From DASSUW01 sp963792385 (GTDB lineage Bacteria > Actinomycetota > Thermoleophilia > Solirubrobacterales > Solirubrobacteraceae), in assembly GCA_963792385.1 (NCBI GenBank), contig CAWBVZ010000003.1, positions 310,001 to 374,000 on the forward strand: a DNA stretch of 64,000 nt, read 5' to 3'. The notes beneath the pieces were generated by a model, which had not been told where the DNA came from, did not search any database, and worked only from the letters and a program-made list of their open reading frames with translations. The position numbers were made by a program, and so were the translations under genes. Each line of letters begins with the position of its first letter. Position 1 is the first letter of the stretch. Positions 1 through 6,940 of the stretch are shown one piece after another.

Positions 1-102
1 CGCACGGTCGCGCTCGGCGTGGTGGCGCTCGAGCAGGTCGCTGCTGATCTCCTCCGGCGACAGCTCCTCGAACTGGCGGTAGTAGTCCAGGAAGCGCCGC
101 AT
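1..102 (-). CDS. Unidentified protein, N-terminus only (possible PLP aminotransferase)
   Basis: Only the first 34 residues lie in the window; the gene runs off the left edge. ATG at 102 overlaps the upstream stop as TGATG, so it is translationally coupled to the membrane-protein gene at 102-572. The visible peptide begins MRRFLDYYRQFEELSPEEIS and continues as a charged helix with no catalytic motif. It resembles from memory the N-terminal arm of some actinobacterial class I/II aminotransferases, but this is weak. The reading frame is sure; the function is not. Confidence 0.5.
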   Translation of the reverse strand, partial: MRRFLDYYRQFEELSPEEISSDLLERHHAERDRA

Positions 103-572
103 CAGCCGGAGGGCGAGGGCGCAGGCCCGGCGATGATCAGGAACCAGACGGCGAACAGCGCGCCCGCGACGACCGCGGTGGCAGCGAAGATCCGCACCAG
201 TGCGCCGTCGCGCTGCTCGTGGCCGGCGGCGCGGCGCAGGACCCGCCACACGCGATCGAGCCGCGAGCACAAGGCCAGCGTCAGCATCAGCGTCGCGATC
301 ATGCCGGCGAAGGCGACCACGATGCCGGCGGTCACCGACCCGGTCTGGTAGTTGACCTGGGAGCCCACCCACAACCACGCCAGCGGCTGCGGACCCCACA
401 GCGACAGACACGCCAGCGCCTGCAGCCCGAGCACCGCCGCGGCGAGCGCGCCGTCGGCGCGACGGCGGCCCGGGCCGCCGCGCTCCGGGTCGCCGCGATA
501 GTGGAGCGGGCCGGTGCCGGGCCGGCGCCCGATGAACAGGCCACCGGTGTCGGTCGGGTCGTTGCGAGGCAT
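102..572 (-). CDS. Small integral membrane protein, unknown function
   Basis: A 156-residue protein starting MPRNDPTDTGG. It has a basic, Arg/Gly-rich N-terminus of about 40 residues and three hydrophobic stretches: about residues 42-68 (with WLWVG), 77-99 (VTAGIVVAFAGMIATLMLTL) and 129-151 (ATAVVAGALFAVWFLIIAG). A cytoplasmic-looking basic loop (CSRLDRVWRVLRRAAGHEQR) separates the last two. I recognise no family. The start at 572 was preferred to upstream ATGs because the sequence before it reads as non-coding. It is coupled to the truncated gene at the left edge and may work with it. Confidence 0.6.
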   Translation of the reverse strand: MPRNDPTDTGGLFIGRRPGTGPLHYRGDPERGGPGRRRADGALAAAVLGLQALACLSLWGPQPLAWLWVGSQVNYQTGSVTAGIVVAFAGMIATLMLTLALCSRLDRVWRVLRRAAGHEQRDGALVRIFAATAVVAGALFAVWFLIIAGPAPSPSG

Positions 573-630
573 GGGTTGCAGCGAGGATACGGCGTGGAAC
601 ATCGGTGATACGCTGGTTTTAGGCGAGCCG

Positions 631-1104
631 ATGGCAGCGATCCAGGAGATCCGGCGCACCGAGACCGCGACGGTAGAGCGGCTGGCGGAGCGCGGGGCGC
701 GGGCCACGCTGAGGGTCCAGATCGCTCGGCTCGAACGCGAGCTTGCGACCGTGATCACCGCCAGTCGCCCGCACCTTGATCCCGGTCCGCCGACGTCGTC
801 GTTCGCGGGGCCGCGTCTGCTCTCGCTCGGCGAGCTCGAGTGCATCCGCGACGCGCTCGCCGGCCGTGTGAGCACGCTGCGGGCCGCTGCCGCCGAGCAG
901 ACAGCCCGCCAGGCCGACGCCGCGCGCGAGCTCGAGCGGATGCTCGCCGACCCACCCGCTCACAAGTGGCTCCGGCTGTCGAATGCCGACCTCGGACTGC
1001 CTGGCTGCACCACCTACCACGTCCGTCCGCGCGCCGGTGTACTCGGGATGCTGATGGGCTGGTGGCAGGTAGTCGTTTCTGGCGGTTGCCCGTTACCCGG
1101 CTGA
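631..1104 (+). CDS. Conserved hypothetical coiled-coil protein with C-terminal GxWWxVxVSGGCPL motif
   Basis: A 157-residue protein from ATG 631. Residues 1-50 and 75-110 are strongly helical and charged, so probably coiled coil (LRVQIARLERELATVITASR, then AAEQTARQADAARELERML). The last 35 residues carry TTYHVRPRAGVLGMLMGWW followed by VVVSGGCPLPG, a compact tail I associate with uncharacterised proteins of this actinobacterial class. The earlier in-frame ATG at 514 lies inside the divergent gene and is less likely. Its stop lies inside the start region of the next gene. I cannot assign a function. Confidence 0.6.
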   Translation: MAAIQEIRRTETATVERLAERGARATLRVQIARLERELATVITASRPHLDPGPPTSSFAGPRLLSLGELECIRDALAGRVSTLRAAAAEQTARQADAARELERMLADPPAHKWLRLSNADLGLPGCTTYHVRPRAGVLGMLMGWWQVVVSGGCPLPG

Positions 1105-1460
1105 CAGACGAGCGCCCCAAGGCGCCCTGGCACCCGTTCCCGCTGGTGGAACTGTGTGTGCTCGCCGGCATCGTGCTGATCGTGCTCGGGCTGCTGAACA
1201 GCGGCTCGGACCGCGGCCGCGCGATGCTCCTGTGCGGGCTCGCGCTCGGCTCGCTCGGCGGGCTCGACACGGCGGCGCGCGAGCACTTCGCCGGCTTCCG
1301 CTCGCACTCGATGATGCTGGCCGGGGTGCCCGCGGTCGGCGTGGCGGCGATCCTCTACTTCCTCGCCGTCCCGTGGCCGGCGGTCGTTGTCGCCGCGGTG
1401 CTGGCCTTCGCCGGGTCGGTCACGCTGCTCGCACGCGCTTACGAGCGCCGCGCGGGGTGA
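1086..1460 (+). CDS. Small membrane protein, unknown function
   Basis: About 124 residues, apparently starting at TTG 1086 and overlapping the previous stop; CTG 1101 or an internal GTG are alternatives. It has a short N-terminal arm (TRLTDERPKAPWHPFPLVEL) and four predicted membrane segments: LCVLAGIVLIVLGLLNSG, AMLLCGLALGSLGGL, AGVPAVGVAAILYFLAV and AVVVAAVLAFAGSVTLLARA. A basic tail (YERRAG) follows. The overlap suggests cotranscription with the coiled-coil gene. No family recognised. Confidence 0.55.
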   Translation: MPVTRLTDERPKAPWHPFPLVELCVLAGIVLIVLGLLNSGSDRGRAMLLCGLALGSLGGLDTAAREHFAGFRSHSMMLAGVPAVGVAAILYFLAVPWPAVVVAAVLAFAGSVTLLARAYERRAG

Positions 1461-1473
1461 AGCCCGACTCGAC

Positions 1474-1479
1474 TACGCT
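1474..1479 (+). promoter_or_regulatory. -10 box TACGCT for leaderless GTG at 1487
   Basis: TACGCT is followed by 7 nt and the GTG of the VOC gene. There is no Shine-Dalgarno sequence in the gap, so the transcript probably starts at or next to the start codon. Confidence 0.5.
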
Positions 1480-1486
1480 GCCCGCC

Positions 1487-1936
1487 GTGACCGAGCAGAA
1501 GCGCATGCAGCTCCGCGGGCTGCACCACCTCACGGTGATCTCCGGCGACCTCGACCGGACGATCGCGTTCTACCGCGACCTGCTGGGGCTTGCGATCGTG
1601 CACGACGGCCCGTCGGACGACGACCCCACGACGCGCCACGTGTGGTTCGGGGCGCTCGACGGCGGTGCGGGGATGCTGCTGAGCTTCATGCAGTACCCGG
1701 ACCTGCCGAAGGGTGTGGTCGGGATCGGGTCCACGCACCACTTCGCGATGGTCGTCGACTCGGCCGAGGAGCAGACCGCGTGGCGCGATTATCTGCGCGG
1801 CCAGGGCGTCGAGTGCACTGACGTCTTCGACCGCGGGGCGTTCCGGTCGATCTACATCCGCGATCCCGACGGGCACATCGTCGAGATCGCGACCCGCGGG
1901 CCGGGGTTCTCCGGCGCCGGCGGCGTCGCCGCGTAG
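1487..1936 (+). CDS. VOC-superfamily (glyoxalase/dioxygenase-fold) metalloprotein
   Basis: A 149-residue single-domain VOC protein with two beta-alpha-beta-beta-beta modules. Module 1 opens with MQLRGLHHLTVISGDLDRTI, whose His is the usual first metal ligand, then FYRDLLGL. Module 2 has STHHFAMVVDS (second His) and ends in the family signature IYIRDPDGHIVEIA, whose Glu is the third ligand. The His/His/Glu set predicts a divalent metal centre. This fold covers glyoxalase I, extradiol dioxygenases and resistance proteins, and the substrate cannot be read from sequence. GTG 1487 was chosen because a -10-like box sits 7 nt upstream; ATG 1505 is the alternative. Confidence 0.75.
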   Translation: MTEQKRMQLRGLHHLTVISGDLDRTIAFYRDLLGLAIVHDGPSDDDPTTRHVWFGALDGGAGMLLSFMQYPDLPKGVVGIGSTHHFAMVVDSAEEQTAWRDYLRGQGVECTDVFDRGAFRSIYIRDPDGHIVEIATRGPGFSGAGGVAA

Positions 1937-1968
1937 CGACCACACCGCCGGCGTCAGGCAAGAGCGCG

Positions 1969-2319
1969 CTACCGACCGAAGGCCAGCTCCCGGGCCGCGT
2001 AGACGGGATCACCCGCCAGGGTCGTGGCCAGGGCCCTGCGCTGGCGGTCGGTCATTGAGCCGATGGTCTTGGTCTCCGACATGGGGATCGACGCCAAAAA
2101 CCTGCGGCAACGGGTCTGCCCCCAGCGATGCTGGCTCATCAGAAGATCGCTGATGGTCATGCTCTCCGCCTCCCAAGGGCACGACAGCACGACATCAGCT
2201 ACGGGCGTATCCCCCTCCGCCACTTGGCGCTTGAGCTCGGCTCGTGCAAGCCTCACTCGATTCGCCTGCGCAAGCGCCCGCAGGTGCTGTGCGGCTGGGG
2301 CCGTCGCAGTTGCGTCCAT
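1969..2319 (-). CDS. Integration host factor-like protein, actinobacterial (mIHF/H2TH) type
   Basis: A 116-residue basic protein resembling the mycobacterial-type IHF family, DNA-bending nucleoid proteins of actinobacteria with a C-terminal helix-two-turn-helix. Residues 15-40 form a long helix (RVRLARAELKRQVAEGDTP). They are followed by VADVVL, by MTISDLLMSQHRWGQTRCRR, which matches the family's KVSALLESLPGVGKVRA segment, and by the terminal helices IGSMTDRQRRALATTLAG. The canonical 'PGVGK' turn reads 'HRWGQ' here, so this is a divergent paralogue and not the main mIHF. Start 2319 has a GGGGAGG ribosome site 4 nt upstream; ATGs at 2334 and beyond lie upstream of that site. Free-standing gene. 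Confidence 0.7.
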   Translation of the reverse strand: MDATATAPAAQHLRALAQANRVRLARAELKRQVAEGDTPVADVVLSCPWEAESMTISDLLMSQHRWGQTRCRRFLASIPMSETKTIGSMTDRQRRALATTLAGDPVYAARELAFGR

Positions 2320-2629
2320 GAAACCTCCCCGCATGGCAACTCTCGCCTCCTTGGCGAGCATCACCACCTATTGAAATTGACACCTACATTGGCCCGCTGC
2401 TGCGCACGGACGAACCGCGGGCCGCGACCCTCCGGCGTCCTCGCCGGAGTCCCATCTCAGCCCATCGAGTTCGATTCCCTCTCTCCAGTCCGGTGCGCAG
2501 CGCACGCAACCGAAGGGCGGAGGCTAGACATCGATCGGGTGAATGGTCAACCGCCATCCGTCTGAAAATTCGCAAGAAGCGCGCGTTTTCTAAAGAGATG
2601 AGAAATCACGCGCCAGCGCGAATTTTGTG
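2320..2629. other. Intergenic region, about 310 nt, no gene seen
   Basis: It lies upstream of the IHF-like gene and downstream of the alpha-oxoamine synthase. Short frames on both strands lack ribosome sites and recognisable motifs. The segment 2565-2640 is clearly richer in A and T than its surroundings and includes GCGCGTTTTCT and AATTTTGTGCTATTCGCG, so it may hold the terminator of the synthase gene or the promoter of the IHF-like gene. Confidence 0.4.
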
Positions 2630-3883
2630 CTATTCGCGCGAACTGCCGGGAAGTTGGCCGTGCTCGGCCTCGAACGCCGATCGGACCGCCGCGAACGTCT
2701 CGAGGGCGCGGTCCAGCGTGGCCTTGTCGTGGGTCGCCATCACGCTCGTGCGCAGCAGCGCACCGGCCGGCGGGACCGCCGGATGCAGCGCCACGTTGAC
2801 GTACACGCCGGCGTCGTAGAGCGCCCGCCAGAGCAGCACGGCCTTCCAGTCGTCGCCGACCACGACGGGCACGATCGGGGTCGTCACGCCCGAGCCGTCG
2901 TCGAGCACCTCGAAGCCCAGGTCGCGGAGGCCGCCGCGCAGGTAGCGCGCGTTGTCGAGCACGCGGGCGAACAGCGGAGGGCCTTCGTCGGAGCGGATGA
3001 TCCGCAGAGCCGCGAGCGCGGCGCCGACCGCCGCCGGCACGGCCGCGGCGGTGAACAGGAAGGCCCGCGAGCTGATCCGCAGGAAGTCGATCACCTCGTG
3101 GCTGCCGGCGATGAAGCCGCCGCAGCTGGCCAGCGACTTCGAGAACGTGCCCATCCGCAGGTCGACGTCGGCCTCGACGCCGAACAGCTCGCTCGCCCCG
3201 GCGCCGCGGGCGCCGAGCACGCCCGCCGCGTGCGCCTCGTCGACCATCAGCCGTGCGCCGTGCGCCTTGCACAGCTCGACGATCCGCGGCAGCTCGGCGA
3301 CGTCGCCCTCCATCGAGAAGACGCCGTCGACCACCACGAGCACGCCGCCACCGTCGTCGGCGGCGCGGCCGAGCATCTTCTCGAGCTTGTCGAGCCGCCC
3401 GTGCCGGAACGGCCGCAGCTTGGCTCGTGAGAGCAGGCAGCCGTCGAGGATCGAGGCGTGGTCGGCGGAGTCGGCGATCACCGTGTCGCCCGGCACGAGG
3501 ATCGTCCCCAGCGTGCCCACGTTGGCCTGGTGGCCGGTCGTGAACACGATCGCCTCCTCGGTGCCCATCCACTCCGCCAGCTCACGCTCGAGCTCGAGGT
3601 GCAGGTCGATGGTGCCGTTCAGGAGGCGGGAGCCCGTGAGGCCGGTTCCGAATCGATCCAGAGCGTCGTGTGCGGCTTGGATGACGCGCGCGTCGCCGGT
3701 CAGGCCGAGGTAGTTGTTGGAGCCCAGCATGATCCGCTGCGCTCCCTCCATCTCGACGACCGGGCCGGCCGGGGATTCCAGGCGGCGGAAGTAGGGCAGC
3801 AGGTCGGCGTCGCGGGCGGCGCGCAGCTGCTCGGCGCGCTCGTGCCCGCGGACCTTCGCGAAGACGTCGATGGCAGTCGGCAT
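2630..3883 (-). CDS. Alpha-oxoamine synthase (serine palmitoyltransferase/KBL/BioF family)
   Basis: A 417-residue PLP enzyme that would condense an amino acid with an acyl-CoA or acyl-ACP, releasing CO2. The fold-type I residues are all visible: the His that stacks on PLP (H142 in DSADHASILDG), D215 and H218 in VDEAHAAG, and the Schiff-base lysine K249 in TFSKSLASCGGF. The segment GTGLTGSRLLNGT (residues 79-91) matches the TGSRxLNGT motif of bacterial serine palmitoyltransferases better than the usual BioF pattern. No other biotin gene is near. The divergent gene 15 nt away is a YghO/bCerS-type GNAT, then a fatty-acid 2-hydroxylase, so a sphingoid-base role is favoured. BioF or KBL activity cannot be excluded. 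Confidence 0.82.
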   Translation of the reverse strand: MPTAIDVFAKVRGHERAEQLRAARDADLLPYFRRLESPAGPVVEMEGAQRIMLGSNNYLGLTGDARVIQAAHDALDRFGTGLTGSRLLNGTIDLHLELERELAEWMGTEEAIVFTTGHQANVGTLGTILVPGDTVIADSADHASILDGCLLSRAKLRPFRHGRLDKLEKMLGRAADDGGGVLVVVDGVFSMEGDVAELPRIVELCKAHGARLMVDEAHAAGVLGARGAGASELFGVEADVDLRMGTFSKSLASCGGFIAGSHEVIDFLRISSRAFLFTAAAVPAAVGAALAALRIIRSDEGPPLFARVLDNARYLRGGLRDLGFEVLDDGSGVTTPIVPVVVGDDWKAVLLWRALYDAGVYVNVALHPAVPPAGALLRTSVMATHDKATLDRALETFAAVRSAFEAEHGQLPGSSRE

Positions 3884-3884
3884 A

Positions 3885-3890
3885 TAGGGT
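3885..3890 (+). promoter_or_regulatory. -10 box TAGGGT for leaderless GTG at 3899
   Basis: TAGGGT sits in the 15-nt gap between the divergent oxoamine-synthase start (3883) and the GNAT start (3899), 8 nt before the GTG. The two lipid genes therefore share an extremely short control region. Confidence 0.5.
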
Positions 3891-3898
3891 GCGGCCTC

Positions 3899-5032
3899 GT
3901 GTCGCTTGTCGTAAGTCCCGTGCGGGGGCGGCGGGATCTGCGGAAGTTCATCGACCTTCCGTACCGGCTGCACTCTACTTCTCCGGTCTGGGTGCCCCCC
4001 TTGCGGATCGAGCGCTGGATCTTCCTCAGCCGCCGCTTCAACGCGTACTACAAGCACGGCGACGCGCAGCTGTTCCTGGCCGAGCGCGACGGTCGTGTGG
4101 TCGGCCGCATCAGCGCCCAGTACGACCAGGCGTTCAACGACTTCCACTCCAACCGGTGGGGGATGTTCGGCTTCCTCGAGATGGAGGACGACCCGGAGAT
4201 CCTGCCCGCGCTCCTCGCCGCCGCCGAGGACTGGCTGCGCGCGCGCGGCCGCGACCACATGATCGGGCCGATGGACTTCACGATCAACGACGAGTCGGGC
4301 GTCCTGATCGAGGGCTTCGAACGCGAGCCGATGCTCAAGCAGCCGTGGCACCCGCCCTACTACGCGCAGCGGGCCGAGGAAGCCGGCCTGGGCAAGGCGA
4401 TCGACCTACTGATGTGGGAGCTGCACATCTCGGATCGCTCGAGGATGCTGCCGGTGATCTTCAGCCTCGCCGAGCAGCTCGAGCCGCGCCACGGCATCCG
4501 CATCCGCAAGATGTCGCGGCGCAGCCTGCGCCGCGACCTGGATCGATTCGCCGACGTCTACAACTCGGCGTGGAGCGAGAACTGGGGCTTCTCGCCGTTC
4601 TCGAAGGCCGACCTCGACGCCTACGCGCAGGAGATGCACCTCGTCTTCGACTCGCACTGGTTCATGGTCGCCGAGACGGCCGAGGGCGAGACCGTCGCCG
4701 TCGCGATCACGGTGCCGGACATCAACCAGGTGCTGAAGCGCATGAAGGGCCGGCTGCTGCCGCTTGGCTGGTGGTACTACCTGCGCCGCGGCAAGATCAT
4801 GGACCGCGTGCGCGTGGGATTTCTCGGCGTCAAGCCGGAGTTCCAGCACACCGGCGTGGCCGCCGCGCTGTACGTCGAGCACTTCGACATGGCGACCGTC
4901 ACGCCCCAGACGTGGGGCGAGATGGGCTGGATCCTGGAGACCAACACGAACATGAACCGCGCGATGGAGGCGATGGGCGGGCGAATCGTGCGCCGGTTCC
5001 GTGTCTACGAGAAGACCTTGACTTCCACTTAG
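3899..5032 (+). CDS. YghO/bacterial ceramide synthase-like GNAT-fold acyltransferase
   Basis: A 377-residue protein of the YghO-like GNAT group. It opens with VSPVRGRRDLRKFIDLPYRL and WVPPLRIERWIFL and continues with the first GNAT strand pair (AQLFLAERDGRVVGRISAQ, residues 56-74). GPMDFTINDESGVLIEGF, QPWHPPYYAQRAEEAGL and a C-terminal acyl-CoA-binding core (RVRVGFLGVKPEFQHTGVAAALYVEHF) follow. The Caulobacter ceramide synthase bCerS, which N-acylates the sphingoid base, belongs to this group as I recall it. Position next to an SPT-like synthase and a fatty-acid hydroxylase supports that role here. GTG 3899 follows a TAGGGT box; no ribosome site is visible. Confidence 0.75.
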   Translation: MSLVVSPVRGRRDLRKFIDLPYRLHSTSPVWVPPLRIERWIFLSRRFNAYYKHGDAQLFLAERDGRVVGRISAQYDQAFNDFHSNRWGMFGFLEMEDDPEILPALLAAAEDWLRARGRDHMIGPMDFTINDESGVLIEGFEREPMLKQPWHPPYYAQRAEEAGLGKAIDLLMWELHISDRSRMLPVIFSLAEQLEPRHGIRIRKMSRRSLRRDLDRFADVYNSAWSENWGFSPFSKADLDAYAQEMHLVFDSHWFMVAETAEGETVAVAITVPDINQVLKRMKGRLLPLGWWYYLRRGKIMDRVRVGFLGVKPEFQHTGVAAALYVEHFDMATVTPQTWGEMGWILETNTNMNRAMEAMGGRIVRRFRVYEKTLTST

Positions 5033-5046
5033 GTGGGCCTAACGGG

Positions 5047-5052
5047 TACCGT
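5047..5052 (+). promoter_or_regulatory. -10 box TACCGT for ATG at 5059
   Basis: TACCGT ends 6 nt before the ATG of the fatty-acid hydroxylase and 15 nt after the stop of the GNAT gene. The hydroxylase may therefore have its own leaderless transcript as well as reading through from upstream. Confidence 0.45.
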
Positions 5053-5058
5053 TTGTAT

Positions 5059-5676
5059 ATGCGGCGCTCGGAATACCTGAAGGCCTCACCCCCGATGTTC
5101 GAGTCGAGGCTTCTTGATCGGTTCACCCGCGTGCACCCGGTCGTGCCTGTGCTCATATACGCGCCCGCGATCGCCGGGCTGCTCGTGCTCGCGGTGACCC
5201 GCGACGGCTGGTGGGACACGCTCGGGCTCGTCTGCGTCGGCTACTGCCTGTGGACGCTGTTCGAGTACTGGCTGCACCGCGTGGTGTTCCACTTCGAGCC
5301 CGAGGAAGGTTGGGGCGCGAAGCTCCACTGGATGATCCACGGCGTCCACCACGACCATCCCAACGACCCGCTGCGGCTCGTGATGCCCCCGGCCGCCAGC
5401 ATCCCACTGGCGGTGATCGTGGTCGGCACGATCTTCCTCGCGGCGGGCTCGGTCCACGCGCCGGCCGTCGCCGCGGGCTTTCTCGGCGGCTACCTGATCT
5501 ACGACGAGATCCACTACGCGCTGCACCACCACACGCCGTCGACGCGGCTCGGCAAGCGGCTGCGCGAGCTGCACATGCGCCATCACTTCCAGGACGACGA
5601 CAAGGGCTTCGGGATCAGCGCGCCGTACTGGGACGTCGTCTTCCGGACCTACGAGCGCCGCGGTGAGACGGGCTGA
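5059..5676 (+). CDS. Fatty-acid 2-hydroxylase family (FA2H/Scs7-like) membrane di-iron enzyme
   Basis: A 205-residue integral membrane protein of the fatty-acid hydroxylase superfamily. The clustered histidines expected to hold two irons are complete: HRVVFH (73-78), H90, HGVHHDH (94-100), HYALHHH (152-158) and HMRHH (172-176). Hydrophobic segments span about 28-46, 53-70, 114-130 and 135-150. The order and spacing (EYWLHRVVFHFEP, MIHGVHHDHPND, ELHMRHHF, GFGIS) follow eukaryotic FA2H/Scs7, which alpha-hydroxylates the acyl chain of ceramide, more closely than sterol desaturases. It lacks the N-terminal cytochrome b5 domain of FA2H. With its neighbours it suggests 2-hydroxy-acyl ceramide-like lipids. 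Confidence 0.82.
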   Translation: MRRSEYLKASPPMFESRLLDRFTRVHPVVPVLIYAPAIAGLLVLAVTRDGWWDTLGLVCVGYCLWTLFEYWLHRVVFHFEPEEGWGAKLHWMIHGVHHDHPNDPLRLVMPPAASIPLAVIVVGTIFLAAGSVHAPAVAAGFLGGYLIYDEIHYALHHHTPSTRLGKRLRELHMRHHFQDDDKGFGISAPYWDVVFRTYERRGETG

Positions 5677-5714
5677 CCGCAGCCGTCCGGGTAAGTGGTC
5701 ATGCTGTCGGACCC

Positions 5715-5996
5715 GTGAGTGAGAGCCAAGAAGACGAAGGCGAGATCGTCGACGGACTGCCCGTCGTGGCGGAGTCGACGACCATTGAGCCGGCGCGGCA
5801 GCTGGTTCCGGCCCGCCAGGCGGCAGCGCTGGCGGCAACGGGGTTCGTGGCAGGAGCGGCGACGGTCGCGGTGGTGCACCGGCGCCGGTCGCGTAGCCCG
5901 CGCCGGAAGAAGCGCAAGGGCGGCGGCGGTCCGATCGGCGAGATCATGGCCTCGAACTCGTTCCTCGTCGACGTCCACCTGATCAAGCGCGGTTGA
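5715..5996 (+). CDS. Small single-pass membrane protein, unknown function
   Basis: A 93-residue protein from GTG 5715. The acidic N-terminus (SESQEDEGEIVDGLP) leads to one hydrophobic segment (QAAALAATGFVAGAATVAVV, about 35-54), then a very basic stretch (HRRRSRSPRRKKRKGGGG) and a short conserved-looking tail (EIMASNSFLVDVHLIKRG). The positive-inside rule puts the C-terminus in the cytoplasm. CATGCT lies 9 nt before the start as a possible -10 box. The stop overlaps the TTG start of the glycosylase, so the two are probably cotranscribed. No family recognised. Confidence 0.6.
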   Translation: MSESQEDEGEIVDGLPVVAESTTIEPARQLVPARQAAALAATGFVAGAATVAVVHRRRSRSPRRKKRKGGGGPIGEIMASNSFLVDVHLIKRG

Positions 5997-6940
5997 GCAC
6001 GCCGGTCGAGGCCCGCGTCGAGGTCCGGCCGCCGTGGCCGTTCCGCCTCGGTGGGGGTTCGATGGACGGGTTGACGCGGCGCCGCGGCGCGGCACTCCAG
6101 CGGCTGCTGCGGATCGACGGCGCTCCCGTGCTCGTGGGGATCGTCCAGCCCGCGCCGGACCGCGTGCTGTTCGCCGCCCGCGCCGACTCGGACCGCGCGG
6201 CGCACGCAGGGATCGAACGGATGCGCTTCGCCACCGGCGTCGACGACGACCTGCGGCCGTTCTACGACCGCTTCCGCGGCGACGCGGTGATCGGCCATTC
6301 CGTTCGCCTCAACCGCGACCTGCGCGTGCGCCGGCAGCCGGATCCGTTCCAGACGCTCGTCGCCGCGATCACCGAGCAGTTGATCGAGCTCGAGCGCGCG
6401 AAGGCGATCCAGCGGCGGCTGATCGCGGCCTTCGGCTATCGCTGCCCCACCACGGGGATGCGCGACGCGCCGATGGCCGCCGTGCTCGCCTGCCAAGCGC
6501 CGGCGCGGCTGGTCTCGTTCGACCTCGCGCCGAAGCGAGCGATCGCCATGCGCCGGTGCGCCGAGGGCGTCGCGCGCGGCCGCATCGACCTGCACGCGCA
6601 CGACTACCGGCGCCTGCTGGCAATCCGCGAGATTGGCCCGTGGACCGTGGAGATGCTCGCGCTGCACGGCCAGGGCCGGATGGACATGGTGCCGGCGGGC
6701 GACCTCGGCTTCCTGAAGATCGTCGGGCGGCTCGTGACGGGCAATCCGCGGGCGCGCGCCGACGAGGCCGAGGTGCGCGGGTTCTTCGAGCGCTACGGCG
6801 AGTGGAAGGGACTCGCCGGGGTGCATCTGATGCGTGCGGCCGCCGCCGGGCTCACTCCAGCCCGGATGTCTTCGGGTCCAAGCCCTCACCGGGTAGGAAC
6901 TCGTTCGTCAGCGGCGCCCGCTTGCCCTGCGGCTGCGTGA
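5993..6940 (+). CDS. AlkA-like DNA-3-methyladenine glycosylase (HhH-GPD)
   Basis: A 315-residue base-excision-repair glycosylase. After an N-terminal beta domain (FRLGGGSMDGLTRRRGAALQRL), the helical core has PDPFQTLVAAITEQLIELERA, the usual start of the HhH-GPD fold. It ends in the hairpin LLAIREIGPWTVEMLALHG, followed by PAGDLGFLK, whose Asp is in the position of the catalytic aspartate. It should remove alkylated bases from DNA. TTG 5993 overlaps the previous stop (TTGA). The C-terminal 29 codons run 89 nt into the 3' end of the convergent thiY-like gene, so the real stop might be earlier if an indel is present. Confidence 0.78.
   Translation: MSTPVEARVEVRPPWPFRLGGGSMDGLTRRRGAALQRLLRIDGAPVLVGIVQPAPDRVLFAARADSDRAAHAGIERMRFATGVDDDLRPFYDRFRGDAVIGHSVRLNRDLRVRRQPDPFQTLVAAITEQLIELERAKAIQRRLIAAFGYRCPTTGMRDAPMAAVLACQAPARLVSFDLAPKRAIAMRRCAEGVARGRIDLHAHDYRRLLAIREIGPWTVEMLALHGQGRMDMVPAGDLGFLKIVGRLVTGNPRARADEAEVRGFFERYGEWKGLAGVHLMRAAAAGLTPARMSSGPSPHRVGTRSSAAPACPAAA

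Noticed and set aside
2460..2485. tRNA-like T-loop GTTCGATTCC
   Set aside because: The flanking 5-nt segments do not pair, and no acceptor or anticodon stem can be drawn around it.
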